64,000 bases of DNA from Mycobacteriaceae bacterium. GTDB taxonomy: Bacteria; Actinomycetota; Actinomycetes; Mycobacteriales; Mycobacteriaceae. The translations under genes and the position numbers were made by a program. Under the pieces are notes generated by a model. It searched no databases. It was not told where the DNA came from and was given only the letters and a program-made list of their open reading frames with translations. This document shows positions 17,078-24,959 of the stretch, in pieces (the stretch's first letter is position 1; each line of letters starts with the position of its first letter). The stretch spans positions 62,001-126,000 of the forward strand of contig JAFARC010000027.1 in assembly GCA_019245755.1 (NCBI GenBank). Direction: 5' to 3'.

Positions 17078-18550
17078 GTGACCGACGGCGCCGGCGACCC
17101 GGTCGCCTCGGTTGACGCACTGGTTGCGGCGATCCACCCTGGCGCCACCGACCCCGGCGTCGAGCTGCGCGACGCCGTGTTGGTGACCGGTCCGTGGTTG
17201 GCAGGCTCGACCAGCCTGGTCGCGGCGCTTCGGGAGCGGATGCCCGAGCAGTCCTTCGTCGAAGCAGGCGAGCTCGCCTCGGCAGAAAGCCCGATTGCGG
17301 TGGTGTTCGTCGCCTCCGCCGTCGCGCCGCTGACCGAGTCGGACTGCGCGCTGCTTGATACGGCGGCGGCCAACACCGACTTGGTGATCGGCGCCGTGTC
17401 GAAGATCGATGCGCACCCCACCTGGCGCGACGTGCTGGTCGCCGACCGCGCCACCCTGTCCGCGCACGACCCGCGCTACCGAGACGTCGTCTGGGTCGGC
17501 GTGGCGGCCACTCCGGAGGTCGGCGCCCCGATGTCCGATGAGCTGGTCGATGCGCTGCGCAGCGGTCTGGCAGATGAGCGGTTGGCGCGGCGCAACCGGC
17601 TGCGAGCCTGGCAGAACCGGCTGCGCGGCGCGGTGCGGCGCCATGACGAGGACGCCGCGGGCGTCGGGCGGGCGGCCCGGATGGCCGCGCTGCGCGGACA
17701 GCGTGCTGAGCTGCTGCGGCACCGTCGGCTGGCGACGTCGGAGCGCACGGTCGGTCTGCGCAGCCGAATCCAGCAGGCGACGGTGCAGCTGACGCGCTTC
17801 GTCGACAACCGCTGCACGTCGGTTCGTGGCGAACTGGAGGAGGACGCCTCCCGGATGACCCGGCGCCGGGAACCGGCGTTCGAGGGCTACGTGCGCGGCC
17901 GCGTCGACGAGGTGATCGCCGAGGTCCACGACGGAGTAACCAAGCACCTCGGCGACCTCGCCACCGAGCTTGGCCTGAACCCGCCGGACGGTGCCTCGGC
18001 ACCGCAGAGCCCACCGGTCTCGCGGCCGCAGCTGACGTCCCGTCGTCGATCGGCCTTGCTGGCGACGCTGCTCGGCGGGGCCCTGGGCCTCGGGATCGCG
18101 CTGGGCCTGACCAGGCTGTTTGCCGGCCTGGCCCCGGCCTATACCGCCGCCGCGCTCGCCGCTGGCGCGCTGGTGGGAATCGGCGTCGCGGCCTGGCTGG
18201 TTCGGACCCGCGGTTTGCTGCAGGATCGATCCGTGCTGCACCGCTGGATCGCCGGGATCATCGACGAGCTGCACGAGCTGCTGGAGCGTCACGTCGCTGA
18301 GCAGGTGCAGCGGGCCGAGACCACGCTGACCGCCGAGCAGGCCCAACGTGACGAGGCCGCGGGCGCCGACCTGGCCGATCGTGTCGCCGGGATCGACGCT
18401 GAGCTGCGCGAGCACGCGGTCGCCGGGCGCCGGGCCGCCGCCCTGCGCAGCCGCGAGGTGCCCCCGCTGCAGCGCGCCCTGGCGGCGGTCCAGGCGGAGC
18501 TCGGCGACCGCGCAGCCGGTACACCCGCGCCGGGGACCTCGACGAACTGA
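17078..18550 (+). CDS. degenerate dynamin-like GTPase membrane protein (Rv0210-like)
   Basis: A 490-residue protein, about the length of M. tuberculosis Rv0210 (492). The N-terminal ~120 residues look like a GTPase remnant: VTGPWLAGSTS sits at the P-loop position but has Ser44 where Lys is required, and VSKID (~108-111) sits where the NKxD base-recognition motif belongs. A long Arg-rich helical region (~180-300) is followed by two membrane helices (~328-378) and a coiled-coil-like C-terminus. This order (G-domain, stalk, membrane hairpin, helix) resembles bacterial dynamins such as IniA. With the catalytic Lys gone it may be a membrane scaffold. Function is unknown. Confidence 0.7.
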   Translation: MTDGAGDPVASVDALVAAIHPGATDPGVELRDAVLVTGPWLAGSTSLVAALRERMPEQSFVEAGELASAESPIAVVFVASAVAPLTESDCALLDTAAANTDLVIGAVSKIDAHPTWRDVLVADRATLSAHDPRYRDVVWVGVAATPEVGAPMSDELVDALRSGLADERLARRNRLRAWQNRLRGAVRRHDEDAAGVGRAARMAALRGQRAELLRHRRLATSERTVGLRSRIQQATVQLTRFVDNRCTSVRGELEEDASRMTRRREPAFEGYVRGRVDEVIAEVHDGVTKHLGDLATELGLNPPDGASAPQSPPVSRPQLTSRRRSALLATLLGGALGLGIALGLTRLFAGLAPAYTAAALAAGALVGIGVAAWLVRTRGLLQDRSVLHRWIAGIIDELHELLERHVAEQVQRAETTLTAEQAQRDEAAGADLADRVAGIDAELREHAVAGRRAAALRSREVPPLQRALAAVQAELGDRAAGTPAPGTSTN

Positions 18551-18577
18551 ATCGTTCCTGTGAGAAATTCGGCTTCG

Positions 18578-18593
18578 CCCCGGTTTACCGGGG
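18578..18593 (+). terminator. hairpin after the dynamin-like gene, possible terminator
   Basis: CCCCGG-TTTA-CCGGGG forms a perfect 6-bp GC stem with a 4-nt loop (7 bp if the loop is TT), 27 nt after the stop at 18550. There is no U-tract, which is common for mycobacterial terminator candidates. It could also act in the pckA leader, since pckA starts 115 nt further on. Confidence 0.4.
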
Positions 18594-18708
18594 GTATGCG
18601 TATCGCGTTAACCTCTAATTCAGGGGCCGACCGTGACCGCCGTAGCCCGGCGCCATGTGGCCTGCGCCGGCAACCGCCCGTGCGCAGGGGATTTAAAGGA
18701 GAACATTG

Positions 18709-20529
18709 ATGACCGCAGCGACCATCCCGGGTCTGGACAGCGCACCGACGAAACACGAGGGCCTGTTGGCGTGGGTTCGCGAAGTCGCCGAGCTCACTCA
18801 GCCAGACCGGGTGGCGTTCGCTGACGGATCCGACGACGAGTACGGCCGGCTGTGCCAGCAGCTCGTCGATGCCGGCACCTTCATCCGGCTGAACCCGGAG
18901 CACAAGCACAACTCCTACCTCGCGCAGTCCGACCCCTCCGATGTGGCGCGCGTGGAGTCACGGACGTTCATCTGCACGGAACGCGAGATCGACGCCGGGC
19001 CGACCAACAACTGGATGGACCCTGTCGAGATGCGCGACATCATGACCGAGCTGTACCGCGGCTGCATGCGCGGCCGCACGATGTGGGTCGTGCCGTTCTG
19101 CATGGGTCCGCTTGGCGCCGATGACCCGAAGCTCGGCGTCGAGATCACCGACTCCGAGTACGTCGTCGTGTCGATGCGCACGATGACCCGGATGGGCCGG
19201 GCGGCGCTGGACAAGATGGGCGACGACGGATTTTTCGTCAAGGCGCTGCACTCGGTCGGAGCCCCGCTCGAGCCCGGCCAGCCGGATGTGCCGTGGCCGT
19301 GCAATGACACCAAATACATCACCCACTTCCCCGAAACTCGCGAGATCTGGAGCTACGGCTCGGGCTACGGCGGCAACGCGCTGCTCGGCAAGAAGTGCTA
19401 TTCGCTGCGGATCGCGTCGGCGATGGCCCACGACGAGGGCTGGCTCGCCGAGCACATGCTGATCCTCAAGCTGATCTCGCCGGAGAACAAGTCCTACTAC
19501 GTTGTGGCGGCGTTCCCGTCGGCATGCGGCAAGACGAACCTGGCGATGATCCAGCCGACCATTCCCGGGTGGCGGGCCGAGACGCTTGGCGACGACATCG
19601 CATGGATGCGCTTTGGCAAGGACGGCCGGCTGTATGCCGTCAATCCCGAGTTCGGCTTCTTCGGTGTGGCGCCGGGGACCAACTGGAAGTCCAACCCGAA
19701 CGCGATGAAGACCATCGCCGAGGGCAATACGGTTTTCACCAACGTCGCGCTGACCGATGACGGCGACGTGTGGTGGGAAGGCCTCGAGGGTGAGCCCCAG
19801 CACCTGCTCGACTGGAAGGGCAGGGACTGGACACCGGAGTCCGGTGAGAAGGCGGCGCATCCGAACTCGCGGTACTGCACCCCGATGTCGCAGTGCCCGA
19901 CACTGGCACCGGAATGGGACGACCCGCAGGGCGTGCCGATCTCGGCGATCCTGTTCGGCGGTCGCCGCAAGACCACCGTGCCGCTGGTGACGCAGGCCAA
20001 CGACTGGCAGCACGGGGTGTTCATCGGCGCGACGCTGGGCTCTGAGCAGACCGCCGCCGCGGAAGGCAAGGTCGGCACCGTGCGTCGCGACCCGATGGCG
20101 ATGCTGCCGTTCCTCGGCTATAACGTCGGTGACTATTTCCAGCACTGGATCGACTTGGGTAAGAACTCCGACGCGTCCAAGCTGCCGAAGGTGTTCTTCG
20201 TCAACTGGTTCCGCCGCGGCGACGACGGCCGGTTCCTGTGGCCGGGCTTCGGCGAGAACAGCCGCGTGCTGAAGTGGATCATCGAGCGGGTTGAGGGCCG
20301 TGCGTCCGGGCAGACCACGCCGATCGGGATCGTCCCCACCGCAGAGGATCTGGACCTGGCGCGCTTGGACGTCGATCCTGCCGACGTGAACGAGGCGCTG
20401 CTGGTCAACCCCCAGGAGTGGCGCGAAGAACTGCCACTCATCGAGGAGTGGTTCGAATTCGTTGGGGAGAAGCTGCCCACCGGAATCAAGGACGAATTCG
20501 ACGCGCTCAAGCACCGCCTGGGCGAATAA
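18709..20529 (+). CDS. pckA: phosphoenolpyruvate carboxykinase (GTP)
   Basis: A 606-residue GTP-dependent PEPCK, the same length as the M. tuberculosis enzyme (pckA/pckG, Rv0211). [14 protein letters not shown] is the kinase-1a/P-loop with the redox-sensitive Cys typical of the GTP class. [19 protein letters not shown] (metal-binding Asp) and [23 protein letters not shown] (guanine/PEP region) are all intact. It converts oxaloacetate to PEP and CO2, the entry step of gluconeogenesis during growth on fatty acids. The ATG at 18709 is set by AAAGGAG at 18695-18701; TTG at 18706 is a less likely start. The lipid-degradation genes that follow fit its role. Confidence 0.97.
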   Translation: MTAATIPGLDSAPTKHEGLLAWVREVAELTQPDRVAFADGSDDEYGRLCQQLVDAGTFIRLNPEHKHNSYLAQSDPSDVARVESRTFICTEREIDAGPTNNWMDPVEMRDIMTELYRGCMRGRTMWVVPFCMGPLGADDPKLGVEITDSEYVVVSMRTMTRMGRAALDKMGDDGFFVKALHSVGAPLEPGQPDVPWPCNDTKYITHFPETREIWSYGSGYGGNALLGKKCYSLRIASAMAHDEGWLAEHMLILKLISPENKSYYVVAAFPSACGKTNLAMIQPTIPGWRAETLGDDIAWMRFGKDGRLYAVNPEFGFFGVAPGTNWKSNPNAMKTIAEGNTVFTNVALTDDGDVWWEGLEGEPQHLLDWKGRDWTPESGEKAAHPNSRYCTPMSQCPTLAPEWDDPQGVPISAILFGGRRKTTVPLVTQANDWQHGVFIGATLGSEQTAAAEGKVGTVRRDPMAMLPFLGYNVGDYFQHWIDLGKNSDASKLPKVFFVNWFRRGDDGRFLWPGFGENSRVLKWIIERVEGRASGQTTPIGIVPTAEDLDLARLDVDPADVNEALLVNPQEWREELPLIEEWFEFVGEKLPTGIKDEFDALKHRLGE

Positions 20530-20540
20530 CCCGCGCATCG

Positions 20541-20546
20541 TAGAGT
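20541..20546 (+). promoter_or_regulatory. candidate -10 element (TAGAGT) for the fadD4-like gene
   Basis: TAGAGT lies 6 nt before the ATG at 20553 in the 23-bp gap after pckA, with no ribosome-binding site. This is the leaderless pattern also seen at 831, 11213, 27240 and 42793. Read-through from pckA remains possible. Confidence 0.35.
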
Positions 20547-20552
20547 CTGCGC

Positions 20553-22067
20553 ATGCAGATTCGCGAGCACGTCGGCGCCGGTAAGCCGGCCGTCATCCTG
20601 CACCCGTCGGGCACCGTCCTCACGTTCGAGGACCTCGAGACCCGGGCGAACCGGTTGGCGCACGGGTTCCGTCGTGCCGGATTGCGCGAAGGCGACGTGG
20701 TCGCCATTTTGATGGAAAATAACGAGCACATCCACCCGATCATGTGGGCGGCGCGCCGCAGCGGGTTGTACTACGTGCCGATCAACACCCATCTGACGCC
20801 GTCGGAAGCCGCCTACATCATCGACAACAGCGGCGCGTCGATGATCGTCGGCTCGTCGGCGCTGCGCGATACCTGCGAAGCGCTCACCAGGCACGTGCGG
20901 CTGCCCGGCCGTCTGATGATCAGCGACGACGATCTCGACGGCTGGCTGCGTTATCCGCAATGCGTCGCAGACCAACCCGATACGCCGATCGATGATGAAC
21001 TCGAGGGTGACCTGCTGCAGTATTCCTCGGGCACCACCGGCCGGCCGAAGGGCATCAAACGTGAATTGCCGCATCTGTCGCCGGCCCAGGCGCCCGGGAT
21101 GATGTCGGCGTTGGTGGGTGTCTGGATGGACCGCGACTCGGTCTACCTCAGCCCGGCGCCGCTGTATCACACCGCGCCGTCGGTTTGGTCGATGAGCGTT
21201 CAGGCCGCGGGCATTACAACCGTTGTGATGGAAAAATTCGACGCCGAGGCTGCCCTCGACGCCATCCAGCGCTACCACGTCACGCACGGCCAGTTCGTGC
21301 CGGCGATGTTCACCCGCATGCTGAAATTGCCGCAGTCGGTGCGGGAGTCGTACGACGTGTCCAGCCTCAGGCGGGTGATCCACGCGGCCGCCCCATGCCC
21401 GGTGGAGATCAAGAAGCAGATGATCGACTGGTGGGGACCGATCATCGACGAGTACTACGCCTCGTCGGAGGCCATCGGGTCGACGCTGATCAGCGCCCAG
21501 GAGTGGCTGGCTCACCCCGGATCGGTCGGCAAGGCGTACCTCGGCAATGTGCATATCCTCGGACAGGACGGCCACGAGCTGCCGCCGGGACAGCCCGGTG
21601 AGATCTATTTCGAGGGCGGCCACGCCTTCGAATACCTCAACGATCCGGCGAAAACCGCGGCGTCACGCGACAAGCACGGCTGGGTGACCGTCGGCGATGT
21701 CGGCTACGTCGACGACGACGGCTACCTGTTTCTCACCGACCGGCGCCACCACATGATCGTCTCCGGCGGGGTGAACATCTATCCCCAGGAGGCGGAGAAC
21801 ATGTTGGTCACCCACCCGAAGGTGCTCGACGCCGCGGTGTTTGGCATTCCCGACGACGAGATGGGGCAGTCGGTCAAGGGGGTGGTGCAGACGGTCGACC
21901 CGGCCGACGCCACCGATGCGTTCGCCGACGAACTGATGGCCTGGCTCCGGGAACGCTTGGCGCACTACAAGTGTCCGAGGTCGATTTCGTTTCAGGCGCA
22001 GCTGCCCCGCACCGAGACCGGCAAGCTCTACAAGCGGGAACTGATCGACAAGTACGCCGGCCCATGA
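20553..22067 (+). CDS. fadD4: acyl-CoA synthetase, FadD4-like
   Basis: A 504-residue ANL-superfamily adenylate-forming enzyme. LLQYSSGTTGRPKGIKRE is the ATP P-loop motif, DEYYASSEAIG the adenine-binding motif, VTVGDVGYVDDDGYLFLTDR the ribose-binding motif, and PRTETGKLYKREL the C-terminal Lys region. A helix-loop segment SPAQAPGMMSALVG lies in the acyl-tunnel area. It activates a fatty or aromatic acid to the acyl-CoA; chain length cannot be read from the sequence. Position after pckA and before an Rv0216-like gene matches Rv0214-Rv0216. Its stop overlaps the ATG of the next gene (ATGA). Confidence 0.85.
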   Translation: MQIREHVGAGKPAVILHPSGTVLTFEDLETRANRLAHGFRRAGLREGDVVAILMENNEHIHPIMWAARRSGLYYVPINTHLTPSEAAYIIDNSGASMIVGSSALRDTCEALTRHVRLPGRLMISDDDLDGWLRYPQCVADQPDTPIDDELEGDLLQYSSGTTGRPKGIKRELPHLSPAQAPGMMSALVGVWMDRDSVYLSPAPLYHTAPSVWSMSVQAAGITTVVMEKFDAEAALDAIQRYHVTHGQFVPAMFTRMLKLPQSVRESYDVSSLRRVIHAAAPCPVEIKKQMIDWWGPIIDEYYASSEAIGSTLISAQEWLAHPGSVGKAYLGNVHILGQDGHELPPGQPGEIYFEGGHAFEYLNDPAKTAASRDKHGWVTVGDVGYVDDDGYLFLTDRRHHMIVSGGVNIYPQEAENMLVTHPKVLDAAVFGIPDDEMGQSVKGVVQTVDPADATDAFADELMAWLRERLAHYKCPRSISFQAQLPRTETGKLYKRELIDKYAGP

Positions 22068-23044
22068 CCGACGGACCCTATTTCGACCAACTACAGGTCG
22101 GTCAGGTTTTTGACACCGCGCCGTCGATGACGCTGACTCCCGGCGTCGCCGCCACCCACCAGGCGATCCTCGGTGACCGGCTCCGGCTGCCGCTGGATGC
22201 CCACCTGTCGTACGCGGTGGCCGCGGCCCCGGCCGCGCTGGCCCACCCGGGGCTGGTGTGCGATGTCGCAATCGGGCAGTCGACGCTGCTCACCCGCCAC
22301 GTCAAGGCCAACCTGTTCTACCGGGGCCTGGTGTTCTACCGGTTCCCCGTGATCGGCGACAGCCTGTTCACCCGCACCGAAGTGGTTGGCTTGCGCCAGA
22401 ATTCGCCTCGTCCAGGCCGTGCGCCCACCGGTATGGCGGTGTTGCGCATGACGACGATCGATCAGCTCGGGCAGCTGGTGCTTGACTTTTACCGCTGCGC
22501 GATGCTGCCGCTTAGCCCCGATCCCGACCCGACCCGGCGGCCGCCCGCCGACGACCTGTCGTCGATCGGCGCGTCCGCCGCCACCGCGCACGCGTTCGAC
22601 GGATGGGACGGTGCAGCGTTCCGCCGGCGAGTCCCTGGACCGCACTTCGACCCGGGGCTGGCCGGGTCGGTGCTGCACAGCAGCGCCGACGTCGTCTCCA
22701 GCGCGCCGGAGTTGGCCCGTCTGACGCTGAACATCGCTGCGGTGCACCATGATTCGCGTGCTCGAGGTCAGCGGCTGGTGTACGGCGGACACACCATCGG
22801 CCTGGCGCTGGCTCAGGCCTCCCGGCTACTGCCGAATCTGGCCACCGTGCTGGGCTGGGAATCCTGTGACCACACCGGCCCGGTGCACGAAGGCGACACC
22901 TTGCACAGCGAGCTGCGCGTCGAAGCCGCCGAGCCGCTGCCCCAAGGGGGTGGGGTGCTGCGCCTGCGGTCGCTGGTCAGCGCCGCGGATGCCGCGGGTG
23001 ACCGGCCCGTTTTGGACTGGCGGTTCTCGGCGCTGCAGTTCTGA
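22064..23044 (+). CDS. double-hotdog acyl-CoA hydratase-like protein (Rv0216-like)
   Basis: A 326-residue protein made of two hotdog folds, as in Rv0216 (~337 residues). The N-terminal fold has PYFDQLQVGQVFDTAPSMTLT and DRLRLPLDAH. The C-terminal fold has the MaoC-like stretch LVYGGHTIGLALAQASRLLPNLATVLGW and DHTGPVHEGDTLHSEL. The catalytic Asp-His dyad of R-specific hydratases is only partly recognisable, which is also true of Rv0216, so hydratase activity is likely but substrate-unknown. The ATG at 22064 overlaps the fadD4-like stop, so the pair is translationally coupled and probably acts on the same acyl-CoA. Confidence 0.82.
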   Translation: MTDGPYFDQLQVGQVFDTAPSMTLTPGVAATHQAILGDRLRLPLDAHLSYAVAAAPAALAHPGLVCDVAIGQSTLLTRHVKANLFYRGLVFYRFPVIGDSLFTRTEVVGLRQNSPRPGRAPTGMAVLRMTTIDQLGQLVLDFYRCAMLPLSPDPDPTRRPPADDLSSIGASAATAHAFDGWDGAAFRRRVPGPHFDPGLAGSVLHSSADVVSSAPELARLTLNIAAVHHDSRARGQRLVYGGHTIGLALAQASRLLPNLATVLGWESCDHTGPVHEGDTLHSELRVEAAEPLPQGGGVLRLRSLVSAADAAGDRPVLDWRFSALQF

Positions 23045-23116
23045 ACGGCGGCCCATGACCGTTCTGCCGGCAGCGAATTTTGGCATAGCGCGTCACGGCC
23101 GGGTGCTCAATAAGGT

Positions 23117-24049
23117 ATGCCCGAAGACCGTGACGGCGACGCCCTCGACGCGTACTCGGCGGTGGTGACCGCGGTGGCACACACAGTGCTGCCGAGTGTG
23201 GCGAGTCTCTCCGTGCGTTCCTCGCGCGGCGACGGCGCCGGCTCCGCGAGCGTGATCACCTCGGACGGCTACCTGCTCACCAGTGCGCACGTGGTGACCG
23301 GCGCGAAGTCCGCCCAAGCCGCCTTCACCGACGGCACCACCACCACCGCCGACGTGGTGGGCCGGGATGTGCTGTCCGATTTGGCGGTACTCAAGGCCCG
23401 GGGGGGCGTGCCCGCGCCCGTGTCGATGGGTCGCGCGGAGGACCTCCGCGTCGGTCAGCTCGTCGTCGCCGTCGGCAACCCACTCGGGCTGGCCGGCAGC
23501 GTGACCGCCGGGATCGTCTCGGGCCTGGGCCGATCGCTCCCGACCCGCAACGGCCGTGTCGTCGATGAGGTGATCCAGACCGACGCCGCGCTCAACCCCG
23601 GCAACAGCGGCGGTGTGCTGGCCGACAGCCGGGGCCGGATGGTTGGCGTGAGCACCGCGGTGGCCGGCGTGGGCCTGGGCCTGGCGGTGCCGGTCAACTC
23701 GTCGACGCACAAAATCATCGCGGCGCTGATGTCGACCGGGCGGGTTCGCCGCGCGTGGCTGGGGATCGCCGGTGCTCACATCCCCGTTGCTCCGGCGGTG
23801 GCCGCCAAGCTGGGCACGAGGAACGGGCTGCAGATCGCCAGCGTGGTGCCCGGCAGCCCGGCCGACGAGGCCGGGCTGCGCCGTGCCGACATCGTGGTCA
23901 GCGTGGACGGCCACAGTGTGGTGACGGCCACCGCGATCCAGAAACTGATGGTCGAGGATGCGATCGCTCGCCGCATCGAGATGACGGTGTGGCGCAACGG
24001 TGCGTTGGTGGACGTATTGGTGGTCCCGCGCGAACTCGCCGAGCAGTGA
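23117..24049 (+). CDS. HtrA/DegP-like trypsin-family protease with PDZ domain, no visible export signal
   Basis: A 310-residue S1C-family serine protease. The catalytic triad is His58 (LLTSAHVV), Asp88 (VLSDLAVL) and Ser164 (NPGNSGG). A PDZ domain (~residues 212-305) begins with AWLGIAGAHIPV and contains VVPGSPADEAGLRRADIVVSVDG. Mycobacterial HtrA relatives have a transmembrane helix or signal peptide, but here the protein starts only ~20 residues before the protease domain and shows neither. It may act in the cytoplasm or use a longer upstream reading, although the preceding 72 nt offer no obvious start. It sits between the hydratase and the lipW-like gene; a role in lipid metabolism is not implied. 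Confidence 0.87.
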   Translation: MPEDRDGDALDAYSAVVTAVAHTVLPSVASLSVRSSRGDGAGSASVITSDGYLLTSAHVVTGAKSAQAAFTDGTTTTADVVGRDVLSDLAVLKARGGVPAPVSMGRAEDLRVGQLVVAVGNPLGLAGSVTAGIVSGLGRSLPTRNGRVVDEVIQTDAALNPGNSGGVLADSRGRMVGVSTAVAGVGLGLAVPVNSSTHKIIAALMSTGRVRRAWLGIAGAHIPVAPAVAAKLGTRNGLQIASVVPGSPADEAGLRRADIVVSVDGHSVVTATAIQKLMVEDAIARRIEMTVWRNGALVDVLVVPRELAEQ

Positions 24050-24060
24050 TCCCCGCCAGC

Positions 24061-24951
24061 TCAGCGCAGCGCCGAGCGTATCGCCGCGCACTGGCTGGCG
24101 AAAAACGCCTTCGATACGGGCGCACCCGGCACGACCTGGTCGAAGCCGTGAAACGCACCGGACACCACCTCGACGTCACAGCGCACCCCGGCCGCGAGCA
24201 GCCGTTCGGCGTAGGCGAGGCCTTCATCGAAGAACAGGTCATGGGTGCCGACGCCGATCCAGGCCGGCGGCAGACCGCTGAGGTCGTCGCGACGTGCGGG
24301 CACCGCGACGGCCGGATCGGCGTTGCCGAGGTATGAGTCCCAGCCGAACTTGTTGCTGTCCTGGTTCCAGAGCCGAAAGCGCTTCTCGTCCAGCTCCGTC
24401 CGAGACGAGCTGCGGTCGTCGAGCATCGGGTAGGTGAGCAGCTGCAACAGCGGCGTGAACTCGCCGCGGTCCCTGGTCATCAGAGCCAATGCGGCGGCCA
24501 GGCCGCCGCCCCCGCTGGCGCCACCGATCACCAGCCGCGACGAGTCCACCTCCGGCTCGGCCGCGAGCCAGGTCAGCGCGGTGTAGCAGTCGTTCAGCGG
24601 CGCGGGATACGGGTTCTCGGGCGCCAGGCGGTACTCCACCGATACGACCGTGATGCCGAGTGCGGCAACGAATCTGCGGCACAGCTTGTCGTCCTGGGCC
24701 GCGCGACCGATGACGTAGCCACCGCCGTGAATCCATAGCAGGGCCGGTGCGGGGGTGCTCCCGCTCGCGGGGCGGAAAACCCGGACACCGGCACCGTCGC
24801 CGAGCGCTACCACCTCGACGCCGTCCTTCGTGCGGCTGTCTTGCAATCGCTGCAGCCCGCGGATCACCTGCATACTGCGACGACCGATCAGCCGCCGCGG
24901 GGCCAACAGCGCGACTCGGCGCAGGTCCGGATGAAAACCGTCACTGGGCAT
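24061..24951 (-). CDS. lipW: HSL-family esterase/lipase, LipW-like
   Basis: A 296-residue alpha/beta hydrolase of the hormone-sensitive-lipase family (LipW of M. tuberculosis is 302). LLWIHGGGYVIG gives the oxyanion-hole HGGG motif, IGGASGGGG carries the nucleophile Ser (GxSxG, where GDSAG is usual), and the Asp and His are in GTHDLFFDEG and SGAFHGFD. It is predicted to cleave short- to medium-chain esters in the cytoplasm. It lies 8 nt downstream of the large fadE gene on the same strand, so they probably form an operon, and it converges with the protease gene. Confidence 0.8.
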   Translation of the reverse strand: MPSDGFHPDLRRVALLAPRRLIGRRSMQVIRGLQRLQDSRTKDGVEVVALGDGAGVRVFRPASGSTPAPALLWIHGGGYVIGRAAQDDKLCRRFVAALGITVVSVEYRLAPENPYPAPLNDCYTALTWLAAEPEVDSSRLVIGGASGGGGLAAALALMTRDRGEFTPLLQLLTYPMLDDRSSSRTELDEKRFRLWNQDSNKFGWDSYLGNADPAVAVPARRDDLSGLPPAWIGVGTHDLFFDEGLAYAERLLAAGVRCDVEVVSGAFHGFDQVVPGAPVSKAFFASQCAAIRSALR

Positions 24952-24959
24952 GCTGGCGT

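Noticed and set aside
23105-23116. TAAGGT as a -10 element for the HtrA-like gene
   Set aside because: It abuts the ATG directly, so the transcript would start inside the coding region with no usable in-frame start close by.
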